DNA from: Struthio camelus
Lineage: Eukaryota; Chordata; Aves; Struthioniformes; Struthionidae
Assembly: GCF_040807025.1 (NCBI RefSeq)
Contig: NC_090946.1
Span: 81,280,641 to 81,344,640 of the forward strand
DNA length: 64,000 bases
Direction: 5' to 3'
Positions 1 through 10,600 of this stretch are shown piece by piece. Below the pieces are notes generated by a model. The model worked only from the letters and a program-made list of their open reading frames with translations, was not told the origin of the DNA and made no database searches. The position numbers and the translations under genes are program-made. Every line of letters starts with the position of its first letter. Positions within the stretch are counted from its first letter, which is position 1.

Positions 1-1354
1 CCTGCTTTTGATTCATCTCCGCAGCACTTTGAGTTATGATGCCAGTTAATGAATGCACAGCAGGAGTTGATAGGACTTACTGATATAATTGAATCAGAGT
101 GATTCGGGCAGTAGTGGCTTATTGCAGTGACCGAGTCTCCTTTTATTTGTTTTATGGCTTATTTTTGACTTGGTAACTTCCTCTTAACTCTTTCTTCCTT
201 GTCTCTATCAGAGGAGTGCTGCTTTTTTTGTGAGTGTGGGAAGCCCATCGGTGGGTACTGATGCACCTGTCCTCTGTGTGCATGGGTTCGCACACGTGCA
301 TGTACACACCAGAAACCTTCACTGCGGTACTCAGACAGGAGTTCCTTTCTCATGTTAGGAGGGGAAGGAATCATGAAGGAAACTTAGAATTACTTATTGC
401 AACACTTATTTTCCAGTATCTGCAGCTAGAGATATTGGGCTACTTTTGCATGCTTGCCTTTTCCTCTGCCTTTTCTGCCTATATCGTTAATTATTTAATT
501 ATACCATCAGATAAAAAGATGAATGGGAGAGGAATTAATGATGTCTTTAGGCCTCCTACAGGGCTAGTGGAATAACTGGGCGTATGCTTTGTACATCATT
601 GTCTTTTCAACAGTAGACCTTTTCACCAAGTTGCTGTAGTGATTTTTCACCCTTTTGGGGAAATGGGACCCATTTGCACCTACATGATTGATTAGAGATA
701 ATAAAGTTTTCAAGGGGCCTGAGCAGAGAGCTTCAGAGAGCCAAGATACCTTGGCTGGAATCTGCTGGATGAAGGGAGTTTCCAGGGGCTGGCTGGTGTT
801 GGGAGCAGGGCAGCTCCCCAGAATAGCAGCCAAGGGAATGGAAAGAGTTAGGGAATCAGAAGCCCCAGTCCAGGGAAAAAGCTGTGTTTAAGCGTGGATC
901 TTGTAGTGAAGTGGTATTGTGAGGAAATAGAACAGAAGCCCTGAGAAAGAAAACACAAAATAAAACTTAGAGCAGTGTTGGTACTTCCTGGGTTTGAGGA
1001 ACAGGCAAACAGATTCTGTGGTTTGTTGGCGAGTGATCAATGGAAGAGCTGTGATATAATTTATTCAGATGTCCATTATGTGAAATACAAAATTGGGACC
1101 TTAAAATAGTGCCTGTTAGGTTGCAGAAAGGACTTTGTATAAGAAACAAACAGTAGTTGACTGTTGCAGGACAGCTGCTGCTTTACTCCAAAAATCATTA
1201 ACAATCCCGAAGGAGGGAAATGCATTAAAAATATTGATATCTCCAGGAACGACGCTTCTTTATTAACAGGGCATTGGTATCTGCAGTTGTGGCAGGAATG
1301 AGTTTGGCTTGTAGAAGATGGTTCAAACTAACTTAATGTATTTTTATCTTGCAG
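1..1354 (+). other. POLE2: POLE2 intron sequence (5' part of window)
   Basis: No exon could be supported here. The first recognisable POLE2 exon starts at 1355 behind a cttgcag acceptor, so this stretch should be the intron before it. The short open frames carry no recognisable domain and no matching splice signals. The preceding POLE2 exon must lie outside the window. Confidence 0.7.
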
Positions 1355-2743
1355 TTTGTAAAGACTATATTATCACAAGGACATCTGACGCCACTTCCGC
1401 TTTATGTTAGCCCTGTGTACTGGGCCTATGACTACTCCTTGAGGGTGTATCCTGTGCCAGATATGCTCGTGATTGCAGACAAATATGACCCATTCACTGT
1501 CACCAATACTGACTGCCTTTGCATAAATCCTGTAAGATTTTCTTATGCTTTACCAAAATAAGATTGTACTGGATTTCTATAAACAGCATCTAATTTACAG
1601 AGTGGAGTTATTTAAATTTAAATATTAGGAAAATTAGTGAGTGGTCAGCTGCCAAAGGGAGTGCAGCCTCACTGAAGTGTGTCTTTCACTATTTGTATGG
1701 TATTTTCCTTATACAAGTATGATGTGTTTTTCTTTACAGGGTTCATTTCCAAGAAGCGGATTTTCATTCAAGGTGTTCTACCCCTCCAACAAGACAGTTG
1801 AAGACAGGTAAATATGTTCAGCTTCTTGTTTAAAGGAAATATCGTTTTATTTGCTGACTTTCTAATTCTCGGGAGGGACACAGAAAATCAGTTACATAAA
1901 CAGAGTGAATGTTCTGTTGCCTACCATAGGCTGTTACGCTTCATACATATGCAGTGTAAGAAGTCCAGATGCCTAGAATTAATAAGTTTAGAAATAATAA
2001 ATTAGATATAATAAATAATACATTTAGAAATTGCAGTCAAATAATAACATGATGAGACGCATGATCCAAAAATCCAAAAGTAAAAGGAATGATTTAATGT
2101 AGTATATGCTGTTCAACGACTGGAGACCCCACTGGGAAACAAATTTGAGGAAATTCTGGAGGAAATGTTTGTTACTTGGGTTAATCACGCTTAGGGACAG
2201 TGCTTGGTTAATTTTATGATTATAGTCAAGCCAACAAGACACTTTCGTGCTTTGATATCTGTGCTAATTCATTCCAGCTGTGGTGTTCCAATGGTTGGAA
2301 AAAAAGACCAACTGCCGCACAAATAAAAAGTATCAAAGGGCTTACGACCGTGATGAAAATTTGCCTCAGTTTGTTATCATCACGGTGGAACCCAATGGGA
2401 AACGTGCAAATTTATCTTGTCTGTCTCTCTGATTCAATTTCATGCCTCCTGTTGTAGAAGCTTTGTTTTTCCTAAATGGGTAAATAACCCCCCAATATAA
2501 GGGAATTGATAATAGATACTGATCATACCCATGTGCCCATTACTGGAATATAGAAAATATCATACCATAAGGCTTTGCCTTGGTATTTAAGATAAAGTCT
2601 TAAATAAGTCTTTAAATAGCTTTAAAAAAGTCAAGTCTTTCATATATATCAAGAAATGGAATCGCGTTATTTATTGTGTACTATTTTTAAAAAACTAAAT
2701 ATTGTTTTTGTTTGGTATTTTCAGCAAGCTCCAGGGTCTCTGA
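1355..2743 (+). CDS. POLE2: DNA polymerase epsilon subunit 2, C-terminal exons (partial)
   Basis: POLE2 is the B subunit of DNA polymerase epsilon, the leading-strand replicase that works with the CMG helicase in the nucleus. Only its C-terminal 87 residues are here, in three exons: 1355-1531 (59 codons, phase 0), 1740-1807 (22 codons plus 2 bases) and 2725-2743 (ends KLQGL and TGA). Introns are GT-AG. The peptide begins [18 protein letters not shown], then has [23 protein letters not shown] and [20 protein letters not shown], closely following the end of vertebrate POLE2 as I remember it (human ends SKLQGF, here SKLQGL). This is the tail of the inactive calcineurin-like phosphoesterase region. 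The start is outside the window. DNAAF2 follows in the same direction about 1.9 kb downstream, as in human. Confidence 0.96.
2268..2432 (+). other. Unassigned 54-codon open frame in last POLE2 intron
   Basis: Between the last two POLE2 coding exons is a 54-codon frame bounded by TAA (2265) and TGA (2430). A splice-acceptor-like cattccag ends at 2277, just inside it. The peptide has mixed, non-repetitive composition (for example [20 protein letters not shown] and [13 protein letters not shown]). It does not match POLE2 and I do not recognise it. If spliced from the preceding POLE2 exon it would be read in a different frame and stop after about 17 codons. It could be an alternative last exon, an old insertion or chance. 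Confidence 0.2.
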
Positions 2744-2842
2744 ATTTCTGCAAGACTGCAAAAAAAGAATGAAGCGTTTGTGAAGTTACTGTAGTACTCA
2801 TTTTAGATGGATTGATTTTATTATGTATTACTGACTGTTCAG

Positions 2843-2888
2843 AATAAATGTCAAAGCTAAAACTGGTATATTTTGTAAATAAATAAAC
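2843..2888 (+). terminator. POLE2: POLE2 polyadenylation signals
   Basis: AATAAA occurs at 2843-2848 and, overlapping, at 2879-2884 and 2883-2888, about 100-145 bases after the POLE2 stop. These are the likely cleavage signals for a short 3' UTR. Confidence 0.7.
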
Positions 2889-4229
2889 TTTTACAGGAAA
2901 ATATGCTGGTAGTAGCTTTTTAGATAAAATATAGAGTGGCAGGGAAGATTGATTTGAACAACGTAATAGAACGACGGCAACTGAGAACCAAATGCATATA
3001 TATCAAATAGGAAATATCTTTTTTTTTTTTTTTTTTAAGAAGTTGATAGAATTTTCTTTTTCACCATGCTGAGTCAAACTGATAGCTAGTTGTCTACAGG
3101 AGACACTGGAAAAGCGGGCTAGGATTTTGCTTTGGAAAGGTTTAGAGAAGACGAGTGAGGTGTTGATTACTGATGGCAGTTCAGTCTGTTCAGTCTGCAC
3201 GGACAAAGTGGGGAGAAGCAAAACTTAAGAGGAAAAAGGACGGAGTCCTTTAAAACTTCGGCGAAAGGCTGGAAAGAGAGCTGCCGTTCTCTGAAAATCA
3301 CGCTGAAGGAGCAAGCAGACAGGGAGGAAGGAATCAGACCATGACAGCGCTACCTTCCGCTTGGCTCACGCCGCAGAGCGGCCTCGCGGCGTGCGAACGC
3401 GATTGCTGCCTGATGAAACGAGGCAAAAAGCTGATGCAGCCACTTGCGGGCATTCAGGTCACGGGACCAGACGCGCGCTACTCCCAAGCCAGCACCTGAA
3501 ACGCGTACGGTATAGACGCAGGATCCTCAGCAGCAGCTGCTTTCTTTCACAGACCGTGCCTCCCGCGCTGGCATCGAGGTGCCCGTGTGCTGGGGGCAGA
3601 GAGCGCGGTGCGGGAAGAGGAGGGCAGGGAGACGGGGCCTCCGGAGGGGCCCCCTGGGCTGCGGTGAAAGCCGGATACAAGAGGTAGAAGGTGAACTGGC
3701 GAGGGTCAAAAATTAAACTGTAGGAGACTGTGCCCCCCCATCTGAACATACTCCCCTGCGGCCACCCAGGACTGGAAGGCGAACGGACAAGCAACGTCTG
3801 GAGCATTTAGGTGCTTAAGAGAAGAGACTTGAGCATGCCTGAGCCCTAACAAGACTTAGAGGGGGGAAGAGAGGTGAAAACGAGAGCTCGGAGGTGAGGA
3901 AGGAAGAGGAGCTGCGGTCGCAGCCGCGAGCGGCGGTCGCGTATCTCGGCGCTGCGGTTGTGCAGTCAGCCCGCGGAGCAGGCTGGCCCCGAGAGCCGGG
4001 GCACGCTGGAGAAGCGTGTAATGCTGAGCGGGGAGCGAGGCGGGGGGAGCCCAGGGGACTGCTACGGCAGGAGATCACCCATGGCGAGATGCAGCGTGCA
4101 GAGCACCGACCTCGCCGAGGAAAGAGGAGAAGATGAGGGAAACCTACACCCACCCCTGGGCGAGAGGGCGAGGAGGGAGCAAGAAGCCGTGGAGGCCAAA
4201 GGAGAAGGGAGGACAGCACAGAGGAGGCC
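2889..4229. other. Spacer between POLE2 and DNAAF2, CpG-rich in its right half
   Basis: It contains an 18-base T run (3019-3036) followed by AT-rich sequence. From about 3360 it becomes GC- and CpG-rich, passing into the DNAAF2 promoter island. Open frames on both strands here are short, unlike any family I know, and typical of CpG-rich DNA. I see no gene. Confidence 0.6.
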
Positions 4230-4245
4230 GGGGGGGGGGGGGGGG
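4230..4245 (+). repeat. G16 homopolymer
   Basis: Sixteen consecutive G residues immediately border the left end of the 53-bp array. The G-rich linker inside each array unit looks like a shortened form of the same run. Confidence 0.9.
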
Positions 4246-4656
4246 AGGCGCCATCTTGTTTGGCGTCTCCACAGCAACGCGCGCGGCCTGGGTGGGGGGG
4301 AGGCGCCATCTTGTTTGGCGTCTCCACAGCAACGCGCGCGGCCTAGAGGGGGAGGCGCCATCTTGTTTGGCGTCTCCACAGCAACGCGCGCGGCCTAGAG
4401 GGGGGAGGCGCCATCTTGTTTGGCGTCTCCACAGCAACGCGCGCGGCCTAGAGGGGGGAGGCGCCATCTTGTTTGGCGTCTCCACAGCAACGCGCGCGGC
4501 CTAGAGGGGGGAGGCGCCATCTTGTTTGGCGTCTCCACAGCAACGCGCGCGGCCTAGAGGGGGGAGGCGCCATCTTGTTTGGCGTCTCCACAGCAACGCG
4601 CGCGGCCTAGAGGGGGGAGGCGCCATCTTGTTTGGCGTCTCCACAGCAACGCGCGG
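4244..4656 (+). repeat. 53-bp promoter minisatellite, eight copies
   Basis: The GCCATCTTG core starts at 4250, 4305, 4357, 4410, 4463, 4516, 4569 and 4622, so spacing is 55, 52 and then exactly 53 five times. Each copy reads aggcgccatcttg, tttggcgtctccac, agcaacgcgcgcggcc and a G-rich linker. Copies three to seven are nearly identical. The first has a divergent linker (ctgggtggggggg) and the last breaks off at GCGCGGCGCC. The array ends about 35 bases before the DNAAF2 ATG, so it must be core promoter and/or 5' UTR. The 53-bp period is not a multiple of three, so it is not coding. Confidence 0.97.
4249..4650 (+). promoter_or_regulatory. DNAAF2: Array of eight YY1-type and eight RFX X-box-like sites (DNAAF2 promoter)
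   Basis: Every unit has CAAGATGGCGCC on the minus strand, close to the YY1 consensus AAGATGGCGGC. Fifteen bases further on is GTCTCC-AC-AGCAAC. Its right half fits the RFX X-box half-site RGYAAC exactly, and its left half departs from GTNRCC at one base. The 14-mer is intact in all eight copies (first 4265-4278, last 4637-4650, 42 bases before the ATG). Between them is TGTTTGG, one base off a forkhead core. RFX and FOXJ1 factors are established regulators of motile-cilia genes, which fits DNAAF2. Binding is inferred from motifs only. Confidence 0.6.
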
Positions 4657-4691
4657 CGCCGGGCCGGGCCGGGCCAGGCCGCAGCGCGGCC

Positions 4692-7600
4692 ATGGCGGGC
4701 GCGGAGCGACTGGAGGACCTGGATCTCAGCGCCGAGGAAGTGGAGCGACTCCAACAGGCCTTCCGCGACGAGCAGTTCCGGGCGCTGCTCGCCGAATACG
4801 CGGCGGAGGTGGCCGACCCGAAGCAGCGGCGGCTGTACGAGGAGGAGGTGGCGGCCCTGGAGCGGCAGCGCGGCGTGGAGGTGCGCTTCATCCACCCCAC
4901 GGCGGGCTACGTGTTGCGCACCAGCCAGGCCGGCACCCGCCGCTGCTACCTCAACGTCTGCAGCAACCCGCACCTGGACCGGCCGCAGCCCCGCGCCGAG
5001 CCCGGCGGCGTCCGCTGGGCCCTGCCCTACAGCCTGGCGCCGGGCCGCGAGGAGCTGGGCCGCGGTGGCCGCCGCTGCCTGGTCTACGACGTGGTTTTCC
5101 ACCCGGAGGCGCTGCGCCTGGCCGCCCGCAGCGCCCGCTTCCGCCGCCTGCTCAGCGACACGGCGCTGGAGGCGGTGGAGCGCCGCTTCGCCGTGCAGCT
5201 CGACCGGGCCAACGCCGCCGTCCTCCGCGGCGCCAAGTACAAGGGCGTCCCGCAGGCGCCCGTCATCCGCAGCCCGCTGCCCGGCGGCCCCCCGCCGCCG
5301 CCCGACGACGACGACGGCGGCGGCGGCTGCCCGCTACCGCCCTTCCCCTACCCCTGCCCCGCCGCCGCCCCTCCCCCGCCGCCGCCCGCCGACCCCGCAA
5401 CCGCCGCCCCGCCCGCCGGCCCCACCACGCCGCGCTGGAGCCTCCGCCACCGCTCCTACGTGGACCTGCAGGACTACCGGTACTGCCGCGACGCGGCGCC
5501 CAGCCCCGTGCCCCGCGAGCTGGTGCTGACCGTGGAGCTGCCGCTGCTGCGCTCCGCCGCGCAGGCCGCGCTGGAGATCCGCGACCGCCAGCTGCGCCTC
5601 GACTCGCAGCGGCCCGCCTACCGCCTGCGCCTGCGCCTACCCTACGCCGTGGACGAGAGCCGCGGGCGCGCCGCCTTCAACAAGGCCAAGCGGCAGCTCG
5701 TGGTCACGCTGCCCGTGGTGTCGCCGCCCGCGGCGGGGGAGTGGCGGGGAGAGGCCGAGCCCGCCGCTACCGGGACGGAGGGGCCGGGCGAGCCGCCCGG
5801 CGGCGCGGCGCGGAACACGTGCGGCCCCGGGGAGCCCACCCAGCGCCCCGTTCCTGCTGCCGGCGGCGGCCCCGAGCCCGGCGGCTCTGGCGAGGACCCC
5901 CCTGCCGGGCCCCCTGAGAGCCTGGCCCTGCCGGCAGCCCCCGGGGGCATGGCTCTCGCCCCGGGCTGTGCCACCGGGAGCCCCGGGGCTGCCCTGTGCC
6001 CTCCCTTCCACTGCCGCCAGGATGAGGCCTCCGTCACTGTGCTGCTGCAGGTGCCCGGCATCCTGCCGCAGAGCCTCAGCGGCGACCTGGGCGCCAACCA
6101 CTATCACCTCCGCTTCTCCAGCCCTGCTGGCTCCTATGCCCTCTTCCTACAGTTTCCTCCGGCCAACAGGCTGGCTTCCCCGGAGACCAGCATTGACGTG
6201 TCTGCCCACAACGCTGCTATCGTGCTCACCAAGGCCCCCGGCAGCACCGGGCCCTGGGAGAAGCTCTGCTTCGGCCTCGACGCCTCTGCGCTGCAGGTAA
6301 CTGCCCCAAAGCGGTGGGGTGTGGGTGTCACGCTCCCAGGAATGTCACGGCTTCGCTGAAGTACGTGACTTCCGCTGGTTGCGTTTGTTTGTGAACAATA
6401 ATCTCGGGGAAGGTATTAGGTTATCGGTCCAAGTTCAAAACAAGTTGGTAGTGACAGAAATTGCTTCCTTCAGAGAGCCCTTACTGGACTAAGTGGAACG
6501 ACCTCATTAGGGCTGGCCTTTTCCCAGCGGTGCAAAGGTCCTGTCACAGAGCTGGGGTTGGAAAGACTTCCGCCTTCTGAGCGGGCTTTTCTAGGAAAAT
6601 TTCGACGATGAGGGAAAACAGGGCCTGTCCTACATACTTAGCTCTAGTCCTGTAGGCTGTGTGAATGACTGTCTTGGACATGCAGTGTGTTCACATGGAA
6701 AAAAAGCAGATGTTTATAGTACAAGTACATGTACAGCTTCTTGAAATGCAGGCCTGTGAGTGGAATATACCCCTCTCCCCGTCTTCCAGGACAGAGTTCC
6801 CATTTTACAGCTGGAGAAACACCTATTAGTTCAACCGCAGTAATACAGAAAGGAGCAGTTGCGAACGGTCAGCTGTTGATTGCCGTTTTGTTGGGCTAGT
6901 TCTTCGTTCTCTCCTCTTACCGGTCTGAATATGATTCTAGTTCAGATGTTTTGTTATTTTATGGGTCATTAGGCCGTGAATACTCCATCTGACGTGAAGA
7001 GTTTGGCACACATACTGCATCTGGCTAGCAGTGCTTAGTGAGAGTTGGCAGTTTCCCCACAAAGAGATGCTCGCGTCGAGGCACTCTTCCTGTGAAGAAG
7101 CACTCACAGAGGTTTTGTGGAGAACTACGTTATTGTGTAGCTCAGTGCTTCAGACAGCTTATCACGAACAGCGATTAGGACAGCATAACTCTTGTGCAAC
7201 TTTTCAGCCCTGCGAGCGATAAAATCCTTTCTAGTTTGGATTGCATACCATGACAGTGGAAGTCCAGAAAATTGGGTAGCTTAAAGTACATCTACTGGGA
7301 TGGTGGCTTGCAGGATGGTAATTGCTCCAATCCTAGAATTAGAAAACGCTGTATAATCCTGAAGGAGATGTTTGCATCCAGTTAGTATATGTGCAGCTGA
7401 ATCTTCGCTTTATTTCTCATTTAGCAGGCCTAGGTAAAGGCTACCTACCTTTTCTGTGATAGCAGCTCCTCTGAAGGAGGAGCTGATTGCTTCAGGTAAG
7501 TACCGCAGATGAAGAGAGAGTATTGAGAGCCACCTACCTACACTGAACTGTTTGGAAAGCGTTTTCCTTCACTTTTACTGAAGCAAGAGTTCGCAGGTCT

Positions 7601-10600
7601 GTGTGAGTGGCACTGTGAAACATGCAGCATTATTGGTAATTGGTGTGACCGAGTACGGGGTGCTGCTGCAGTGTCAAACCAGTCACCGTGCAACCTATTG
7701 CCTATTCTCTGTAGAGGCACAGCAGGCATGTATGTATAGGAAGTAAAAGCATTTTAACTGCTTTTTCCTTCTCTTAATGTGCATCATGGTGCACGTCTGT
7801 GCTTTCTCGTTGTTTTACAGCACACAGGCCTACACATATGCAGGATTAACAGTCGCGTTACCAGAGGGTCTAATGACCTGCTCCAGTTTCTCAGAGTTTG
7901 GCAGAAACAGTAATGTAGTGACAGTGCAGTGGTTTTGAGACATCATTGTCATACTCTGTTTCATTAGCATTTATCATTCTGAATTGTTGTAGCAAAGTTC
8001 TACGTTTTTAAGGAAAAAAGCAGCTTTCTGTGACTACATGGGAATATTGCTGAGGGCAGTGAATCCAGTTTGGGAAGAGGAAATTCTGCTGCATTATGCC
8101 CTCGATGGTGTGGCTGTGATTGATTACCATTTTTGCATCTTTCATCTCAATCTAATGATTAAGATGTTTGGTGTGTGCATTCATTGTTATGACTAGGGGA
8201 ATGCCTTTTGATAGAAAGTTGATAAAAGGCCATCCAGTTATGAGATTTTAACCAATATTACCATTTTGTGAGTTAAAATCTTTAAATTTGCTGAACTTAT
8301 ATATTGCAAAATGTTTGGGCGGAGTAAGTGGAGGAGGAGATTGGGAACTCTTATTCCTTTAGGATGAATAGGAAATTCATTTATGTAGCAGACTAAAAAG
8401 ATTGATTTCTTCTGGGGTGCAGTCCTTTTGGAGAACAGGCCTGCAAATTGAAGCAGTTAAGATAATCTGAAATCATTTGTTCTGTTTCCTTTTTTTTTAG
8501 CTGCTGTTTCCCAAAAGTGTCTGTGCCAGCACTGATAGATGCATTCTCTCGCAATGGAGTGAGAAAAATTAATATTTAATTAGAACTACTATTATATGCT
8601 GTCTTCTGTCTATTAACTATTTGCTCTCGACAGCTTGTCTTCTACTTTTATTATTTCTTGTATTTCTCTGCTGTAATTTCTGGTATTTTTCTGTTCTGAA
8701 TCTATTTCTGTTGATCTGAGGTATACTTCCTGCATCCAGATCTACAAGGAGCTGCATCCGTCGCCAGTGTCCTAGGTGAACAGCAATTTTAATCTCCACC
8801 TCCAAAGTGCTCTGTTGTTCCCCTGTTTGTAATCTTTTCCCCCAGTAGCATCAGTAGAGGGTAGTGGACACTGTCTGAAGAAGAGGCAAGTATTTTTTTT
8901 ATGGATATGAAATTCCTATTCTGAGATCTTCTGGGAAGTGGCTTCTTACTGGAGACCAAGAGAATTCTACATTTTTCAGACCTCTGGGAACAGAGTCCTT
9001 GCTGGGTTAGTTTCCTCAGAAATCTGCCCAGCGCCCTGATAGCTCTCGCCGCAGTGCTTGTTGTAATACTCTGTTATACTGCCTGTGTAATTGCCTCCCA
9101 TTAACTTACCAAACGGCCAGGAAAATGCATTATGACAGTTGTTCACTGCATGAGCAGAATGCATGTCTTCAGCAGCCTTGTCCCTAGACCATGAGGTTGT
9201 GCAGAATACATCACTTGATTTTTATTGCCTCTGCGCCTGTGCCTGGATCAACATGTGCAATAACAGTGCCAGTGATTGCACGGTCCTGCCTTGCATGCTG
9301 GTGATGTTCCTCTTATCGCGCTAGCCTCTTTTCTCACTAGAAATTGGTCTAATACAGATATTGGTAGAAGAATGAGTTTAGATTGTGCTTAGGACGATAT
9401 TCTGGAAATAGAATATCAAGGACTGATTTTGCTTTTTGTAAAGTTAGATACGTTTGAATCCCTATGCTGAAAAATGATATATCTAGAACTCAGTTTCGAT
9501 AGGTGCTGAGCAGTCTGAATTCCCACTCAAGCGAAAACGAGTGCTTACATCCAGCAAATATTTACAGTGCAACAGTCGCTGTCCCCCCACCCCCAGACCT
9601 TTAATGTGCCATTGTAGATATCCCTTAATTTGATTGCTCTTGATTTCATTTTGTTTTTCCTACTTTCCCGTGCAATGGCAGCTCTCTGCTGACTCTGAGC
9701 CATAACTTTTTATCAGCGCCTGCAGCCACTGCTTCTCTTTCTTTTCGAGTAGTTCCGCTCCCTGGGCAATCCATAACATTTACCCACTTGCTATGGTGAG
9801 CAGAAGTCCCATAAAACTAAAATTTCCATAACTTGGACTTCCTGGGCCAGGGTCACTTATATTTCAGAGGCTTAAAAGTTATCTTTCGTTACTGGCCTTT
9901 CTCCTCAATCACTGTACCAGAGACTCCAAGAAGTTCATCTTTCTGCGAGCCTCATGGCTCTGGGTTTGTTGGCGGAAGAGAGACCCAGCACCTGAGAAAG
10001 GTCAGCTTCTCTGCCAGAATCACCTTCTGCTCTTTGCCTCAACAGAACCAGTGGTAGGGGTTGCTCCTTTATCGTAGTTTCTCCAGTAACGCTTTTCTCC
10101 CTTCCAGTTGTTTAAATCCTGAGAGCTCCGGCCTAGGAAGCTCCAGCATTAGAGTGTGACCATTTTAAGATAAAGTTTGAGGAGTAAATGATGAAAAATA
10201 ATAGTTGGGAGTTAAATAGCCATTAATAAAATTTGTAAGCGTGCCAGGCAAGGTTTCTGAGAACAGTGTGTCCCAGAATATCCTGGCTTAAGGTAGAGCT
10301 GGAGCTGAGAAAGACTTAAATTATGCCTTCTTACAGCACAGCCTTCTAATGTTTGGTCTCTTGGGATTAAGTGCTCGACTCTTAATAGAAGTAAAAAACA
10401 GGCTTCTGTTGGGTGTATCTGGGCTTTACTGTACATTCTTCAGACTTGTAGGCTCAGTATGTGAAACACCTTTGGCAGATAATTAATTCTGCCTGCAGTT
10501 TTTGGGTCATGTGTGTTCATTTTCCTGTGATTAGAAAAAGACTGGCTAAAGTAATAACGGCAGTGCATTCAGCAGTCCCTTCCTGCTTCTGCCAATCCAC

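Noticed and set aside
4632-4691. In-frame N-terminal extension of DNAAF2 into the last array unit
   Set aside because: It would need a TTG start. The ATG at 4692 has good context and gives the conserved N-terminus.
4526-5917. Long alternative-frame ORFs (463 and 316 codons) across DNAAF2 exon 1
   Set aside because: Arg/Pro/Gly-rich translations of the same GC-rich exon; the kintoun frame has clear homology.
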